A stretch of DNA of 64,000 nucleotides from the NCBI GenBank assembly GCA_000223315.2, contig AFUS01000004.1:434001-498000 (forward strand), in the 5' to 3' direction. Below the pieces are notes generated by a model, which was given only the letters and a program-made list of their open reading frames with translations, ran no database searches and was not told the DNA's origin. The position numbers and the translations under genes were made by a program. This stretch comes from Parvimonas sp. oral taxon 393 str. F0440. GTDB taxonomy: Bacteria > Bacillota > Clostridia > Tissierellales > Peptoniphilaceae. This document shows, piece after piece, positions 60,085 through 64,000 of the stretch (its first letter is position 1; each line of letters starts with the position of its first letter).

Positions 60085-61803
60085 ATGTTAACAGAAGTAA
60101 TAATGCCAAAAGCTGGTAGTGAAATGGAAGAAGGTCAAATTGTAAAATGGCTTAAAAAAGAGGGAGACAAAGTTGAAGCTGGAGAAATAATTCTAGAAAT
60201 TATGACTGATAAGGTTAATATGGAAATTGAAGCTGAAGCTTCAGGAACTTTGCTTAAAATTTTAAAACAAGATGGAGAAATTGTTCCGGTTATAACAACT
60301 ATTGCATATATAGGAGATGAAGGAGATGTTATTCCTGAAACTGCTTCAGCACCAGCTAAAGAAGAAGTTAAGGAAGAAGTTAAAGCACAACCTGAAGAAA
60401 AAGTTGTTGAAGTTAAAGCTGAAACTAAAAAAGAATTAAAAGACGGTGAATATGATGTTGTTGTAATTGGTGGAGGCCCTGCAGGTTATTATTCAGCAAT
60501 TAAAGCTGCTCAAAAAGGAGCAAAAGTTGCAATAGCAGAAAATAACAAATTTGGTGGTACTTGCTTAAATAGAGGTTGTATTCCAACAAAAACATATTTA
60601 CAAAATGTTGAAGATTTAGAAAGAATTAAATCATCAAGCAAAAGAGGAATTATTTTAGAAAATGATAATGCTACTATTGATGTTGCAAAGGCTTTAAAAT
60701 TCAAAAATTCTATAGTAAAGAAACTTACTGCTGGTGTTGAATTCTTATTAAAGAGCAATTCAGTAGAAATGTTTAAAGAAACTGCTTATATTAATTCAAA
60801 TGGAAATGTTACTTTAGAAAGTGGAAAAGAACTTGTATGTGGTTCTGTAATTTTTGCCGGTGGTTCTAAATGTGTTAAAAATATTAAAGGTTCAGAAAAT
60901 TCAAATGTTATAGACACTGATGAAGCTTTAGATTTAAAAGAAGCACCGGAATCTTTAGTAATAATCGGAGCAGATTATATTGGAGTTGAAATGGCTCAAA
61001 TATTCAGCTCTTTTGGAAGTAAAGTAACTGTTGTTGAAAGAAAAGAATCAGCAATTAAAGTTGTAGATTCAGAAGTTTCTTCAATTTTAATCAAGTCTTT
61101 AGAAAAATCAGGAATTAAATTTATATTTGGTAAAGAAATTACTGAAATTTCAGGAGAAAAAGTATTATCAGGTTCAGAAGAAGTTGCTAGTGCAAAAGTA
61201 ATTTTACTTACAACTAGAGAAGCTGATTTAACTGCATTAAAAGATGTAAAACTTGAAGTTTCAAATGGAAATGTTGTAGCAAATGATAAAATGCTATCAA
61301 GTTTAAAGAATGTTTATGTACCTGGAGATATTAATGGTAAAAATCTTCTTGCACATGCTGCATTTAAAATGGGAAATATTGTTGCATCTGAAATTGTTGA
61401 AGGTAAATCAGATAAGTATAATAACAATGTTATTCCTAGAGCAATTTACACATATCCTGAAATTGGTAGTGTAGGTTTAACTGAAGAAGAGGCTAAAAAA
61501 TCTTATGATGTAAAAGTTGGAAAATTCAATTATGGAGCAAATGGTAGGGCTTTAGCTCATGGAGATTCATCAGGAATGGTTAAAATTATTTCTGATGCAA
61601 GATATGGTGAAATTTTAGGAGCTCATATCGTTGGACCTAGAGCATCCGAGTTGATTAATGAAGTTTCGGTTTTAATGCAATCTGAAGTTATTGTTGAAGA
61701 AGCAATTAAAATGGTATTTGGACATCCAACATTCTCAGAAGCAATTTATGAAGCTATTGCAGATGTTGAAGGAGTTAGTGTACATTTACCGAGAAAACAA
61801 TAA
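60085..61803 (+). CDS. lpdA: Dihydrolipoamide dehydrogenase (E3) with N-terminal lipoyl domain
   Basis: Reoxidises lipoamide. Residues 1-75 are a lipoyl domain with the acceptor Lys in EIMTDKVNMEIEA; a charged Pro-Ala-Glu linker follows (about 80-125); then the flavoprotein: FAD site VVVIGGGPAGYYSA, redox disulfide GGTCLNRGCIPTK, NAD site VIIGADYIGVEMAQ, and the catalytic His in GHPTFSEAIYEA. 572 residues. It must provide the swinging arm for the whole complex, since the E2 has none. Confidence 0.95.
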   Translation: MLTEVIMPKAGSEMEEGQIVKWLKKEGDKVEAGEIILEIMTDKVNMEIEAEASGTLLKILKQDGEIVPVITTIAYIGDEGDVIPETASAPAKEEVKEEVKAQPEEKVVEVKAETKKELKDGEYDVVVIGGGPAGYYSAIKAAQKGAKVAIAENNKFGGTCLNRGCIPTKTYLQNVEDLERIKSSSKRGIILENDNATIDVAKALKFKNSIVKKLTAGVEFLLKSNSVEMFKETAYINSNGNVTLESGKELVCGSVIFAGGSKCVKNIKGSENSNVIDTDEALDLKEAPESLVIIGADYIGVEMAQIFSSFGSKVTVVERKESAIKVVDSEVSSILIKSLEKSGIKFIFGKEITEISGEKVLSGSEEVASAKVILLTTREADLTALKDVKLEVSNGNVVANDKMLSSLKNVYVPGDINGKNLLAHAAFKMGNIVASEIVEGKSDKYNNNVIPRAIYTYPEIGSVGLTEEEAKKSYDVKVGKFNYGANGRALAHGDSSGMVKIISDARYGEILGAHIVGPRASELINEVSVLMQSEVIVEEAIKMVFGHPTFSEAIYEAIADVEGVSVHLPRKQ

Positions 61804-61809
61804 AAATTT

Positions 61810-61856
61810 AAGGGACTGTATCAGAATTATTAATCTGAAAGCAGTCCCTTATTTAT
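61810..61856. terminator. Terminator after the dehydrogenase operon
   Basis: Stem AAGGGACTG / CAGTCCCTT with an inner TCAGA / TCTGA pair; T-rich on both sides, so it may serve both convergent genes. Confidence 0.7.
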
Positions 61857-62374
61857 TACTTGGTTTTTTCAATAATCATATCACATAATTTAAGAACATG
61901 ATTATATAATTTTTCATCTTTGTTTAATTCAAAGGTTCCGACAATATTTTTATCTTTCGGATCATATCTTTCCATGATTACTTCCTTTCCTGATTTCAAA
62001 TCTTCATAGCTACTGATTCCAAATTTAACATCATCATTTATATTTACTAGTATTTCTATTGCGATTTTATATCTGTCTTTATTTCCGCTTTTGTAATCAG
62101 CAGTAAAATCTAAGAAAGGAGTTTTAAATTCGTTTATAATATCCTTTTCGTTTTTATCTGAAATATAAAAATGAAAATTTTTAGTACTTTGATCCATATT
62201 TATGCTACCCATAACTTCAATTGAATTTTTAGGTTTGGTAGTTTCATTAGTTTTTTCAGTTTCAGTTGTAATTGGTTTATTTTGTTCTTTATTATTACAA
62301 GCACATATCAAAAAGAGTACAATGAATACGCTCAATATCCGTATAAATTTGCTGTTTAAATTTTTCCATTCCAA
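61856..62374 (-). CDS. Lipoprotein of unknown function
   Basis: Not recognised. TTG start with AGAGGTGAT upstream. Signal peptide with lipobox FLICAC near residues 22-27; then a Thr-Glu-Lys spacer and a soluble domain of about 110 residues (GSINMDQSTKNFHFYISD, FGISSYEDLKSGKE). 172 residues. It overlaps the end of the caspase-like gene by 19 bases and is read from the same strand, so the two belong together. Confidence 0.75.
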   Translation of the reverse strand: MEWKNLNSKFIRILSVFIVLFLICACNNKEQNKPITTETEKTNETTKPKNSIEVMGSINMDQSTKNFHFYISDKNEKDIINEFKTPFLDFTADYKSGNKDRYKIAIEILVNINDDVKFGISSYEDLKSGKEVIMERYDPKDKNIVGTFELNKDEKLYNHVLKLCDMIIEKTK

Positions 62375-63657
62375 CTTTTATCACCTCTAAACCTTAATGG
62401 GTAGTAATCATCCGTAGCATTCAACGCATTCCATATATTTGAATAAAATGAAATTGAAGAGTTTCTTTTCACATATCTATTTAAATTTTTACAAAATTTA
62501 TTTGAAACTTTTATATGGACATCTTCAAACCATCCCATAAAAATCATCTTACTTGAATTATTATAAATTTGAAAAGCATTTGACCATGTATTATTAGCTG
62601 CAGTTGAGCAAGCATCCAAAAATACAAACTTCCATTTTCCGGAGACATCTGAAGGGTATACATAATTACCTGAGTTATCAGTAATAGAGTTAGTACTTCC
62701 ATGTCCCGAAAAAGTAAAGCCATAAGAATTATGTCATTTTAAATAAGCTTTTACAGTACTTGATGAAAAATAATTTACACTTGTGCTATATCCTAAAATA
62801 CTCAATATTTCTCTTAAGTTTACAGCATTTTCAGGCTCAAAAGTTTCGGAAATATAAAAAGATTTTCCATCTAAACTTTTAACTCCGTTAATAAGTAAAA
62901 CTCTTCCGTCCTTTGCATCAACCCAGACTTCAAATTCATTATCATAAATTACTTTATAAATCGGTTTAGGTTTTTCGTCTTCTTTTAATTTATCTATAAC
63001 AAATTTGATTTTTACAAAGTTGGCTTTTACATTATTTTTGTGTAAATATCCATCAGCAATGTTTTTTGCTTCCTGAATTGTTATGTTTGCCAAAACTCTT
63101 TTGTTAAATTCTTCGATTTTTGAATAAGTTATAATTCTACCGGTAGAATTTTCAATACTGACAATAATTACATTATACTTATTTTCAATATTGTCTGTAT
63201 CATTTGAAAAAATTAGTTTTGTTCCAGCACCATCTAATAAATCTTGCTCTTCTTTGAGTCTGAAACCATCAGGAATCAATTTTGTAATTTCAGTAATTAT
63301 ATTTTTTTTCTTTATATTGTTGAATGATATGCTACTATTATTATTATCTAATTTCAATTCAGATGTTCTATCCATATTCAATAGATTTCCATTACTATCG
63401 AATATTATTTCTGAAATATTATTTATCTTATAAATAATATTATTCTTTTTATATAATTTTCCATCGAAACCATTTATATTTTAATTAGATAATTTTATTT
63501 TGGTATCATTTTCTTTTTCTAGTTTTTCCTTAGTTAAATCTAAAATTCTAAAAGCATTCTTTATTTTAGTATTTGTTTCATTTGCATTCACAGTATTGGT
63601 TACAAAAAATGCACTCAGTATCAATAATAACCCTAATATTTTATATTTTAATTTCAT
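62356..63657 (-). pseudogene. Secreted PepSY- and caspase-like protein broken by two in-frame stops
   Basis: One frame of 434 codons with stops at 63481-63483 (TAA) and 62734-62736 (TGA). The signal peptide ends near NTVNA. The middle (about residues 100-250) resembles a PepSY/FTP-type prodomain, ending VWVDAKDGRVLLING. The C-terminal part has FSGHGST and, 40 residues on, FLDACSTAANN, a His-Cys pair like caspase-fold peptidases (C11/C14/C25 clan). Start ATG 63657 with GGGAGG. No base addition fixes the stops, so true decay or substitution errors are both possible. Confidence 0.65.
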
Positions 63658-63895
63658 ATTATTTTCCTCCCTAATTCATATATAAAAAACGTTTATTAAT
63701 CTATTAAACACAAACTATCTCCGTTTTTATACCTAGCAAAGTTGAAAAAAATAATCCACCTCCAAAACTGCAATACGGTACTCACTAAAAGTATATTATT
63801 TATTGAATAGATAGTATCATAATTATTAAATAAAATCAATAGTAAATATTAATGATGTTTGTTATTTTATTTTCAAGGTAAATTGCAAGAATAAA
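63658..63895. other. Intergenic region before the IS30-type fragment
   Basis: About 240 bases. Only the ribosome site of the caspase-like gene and a minus-strand GGAGGTGG at about 63750-63757 are seen; no gene or terminal repeat was recognised. Confidence 0.5.
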
Positions 63896-64000
63896 TTAGC
63901 CACATACAAATAACTCTTTAGGTGTTTTGTAATTGAATATTTTTTTAGGATAATCATTAATCCAATTTTCAATAAATGCTATTCTTTGGTGAGTAGTATT
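63896..64000 (-). mobile_element. IS30-type transposase, C-terminal end (cut by window edge)
   Basis: The minus frame is open from base 64000 to a stop at 63896 and reads RIAFIENWINDYPKKIFNYKTPKELF, the usual end of IS30-family integrase-like transposases (rearrangement of the RPRKxLxYKTPxExF pattern). Only 34 residues are visible; the rest lies right of the window. Confidence 0.65.

Noticed and set aside
62356-63657. UGA or UAA read as sense (alternative code)
   Set aside because: Both codons are used as normal stops throughout the window and different stops occur in one gene.

Overview
The window is very AT-rich chromosomal DNA from a low-GC Gram-positive anaerobe. Gene content (D-alanylation genes, M42 and C69 peptidases, an XRE-cupin regulator joined to potABCD, a BspA-like LPXTG surface protein, a spoIIE-less rqcP-divIC-tilS-hpt-ftsH cluster) fits the Peptoniphilaceae, most like Parvimonas; this genus call is an inference from gene style, not from a search. 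Layout: 1-4.2 kb carries the end of a dlt locus (dltB, a dltX-like small gene, two divergent dltD copies). 4.2-9.3 kb is the housekeeping run apt-rqcP-divIC-tilS-hpt-ftsH. 9.3-15.1 kb holds an unknown membrane protein, an OGG-type DNA glycosylase and a regulator plus spermidine/putrescine importer operon. 15.1-23 kb has peptidases, vitamin genes (pdxS, thiN), a Dxs-type enzyme, a flavodoxin and a superoxide dismutase with a Cys-Gly tail. 23-29 kb: trkA-trkH potassium uptake, RNase H, Sua5 and two small enzymes. 29-38 kb: comEC-holA-copA, pepA and the L10 leader with rplJ-rplL. 38-46 kb: solitary MazF, a kinase-fold protein without catalytic residues, ApbE, then a TetR-MMPL-heptad-repeat operon. 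46-54 kb: a large leucine-rich-repeat surface protein, unknown genes, a GntR regulator and an IS1182-type element. 54-64 kb: asparaginase, an orphan solute-binding lipoprotein, a four-gene 2-oxoacid dehydrogenase operon, a lipoprotein, a broken secreted caspase-like protein and the edge of an IS30-type transposase. A major technical theme: about 27 breaks in reading frames each look like one base missing from an A or T run, including in rplL. They are best read as sequence or assembly errors, so merged genes are given here as one feature each. Three in-frame stop codons (one in the IS1182 transposase, two in the caspase-like gene) are of a different kind and may be real. A 72-74 bp palindromic intergenic repeat occurs as two perfect inverted copies about 15 kb apart plus two decayed copies. 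The most unusual biology is the 2-oxoacid dehydrogenase, where the lipoyl domain sits on E3 and the E2 has two E3-binding domains and no lipoyl domain. No tRNA, rRNA or CRISPR array was seen.
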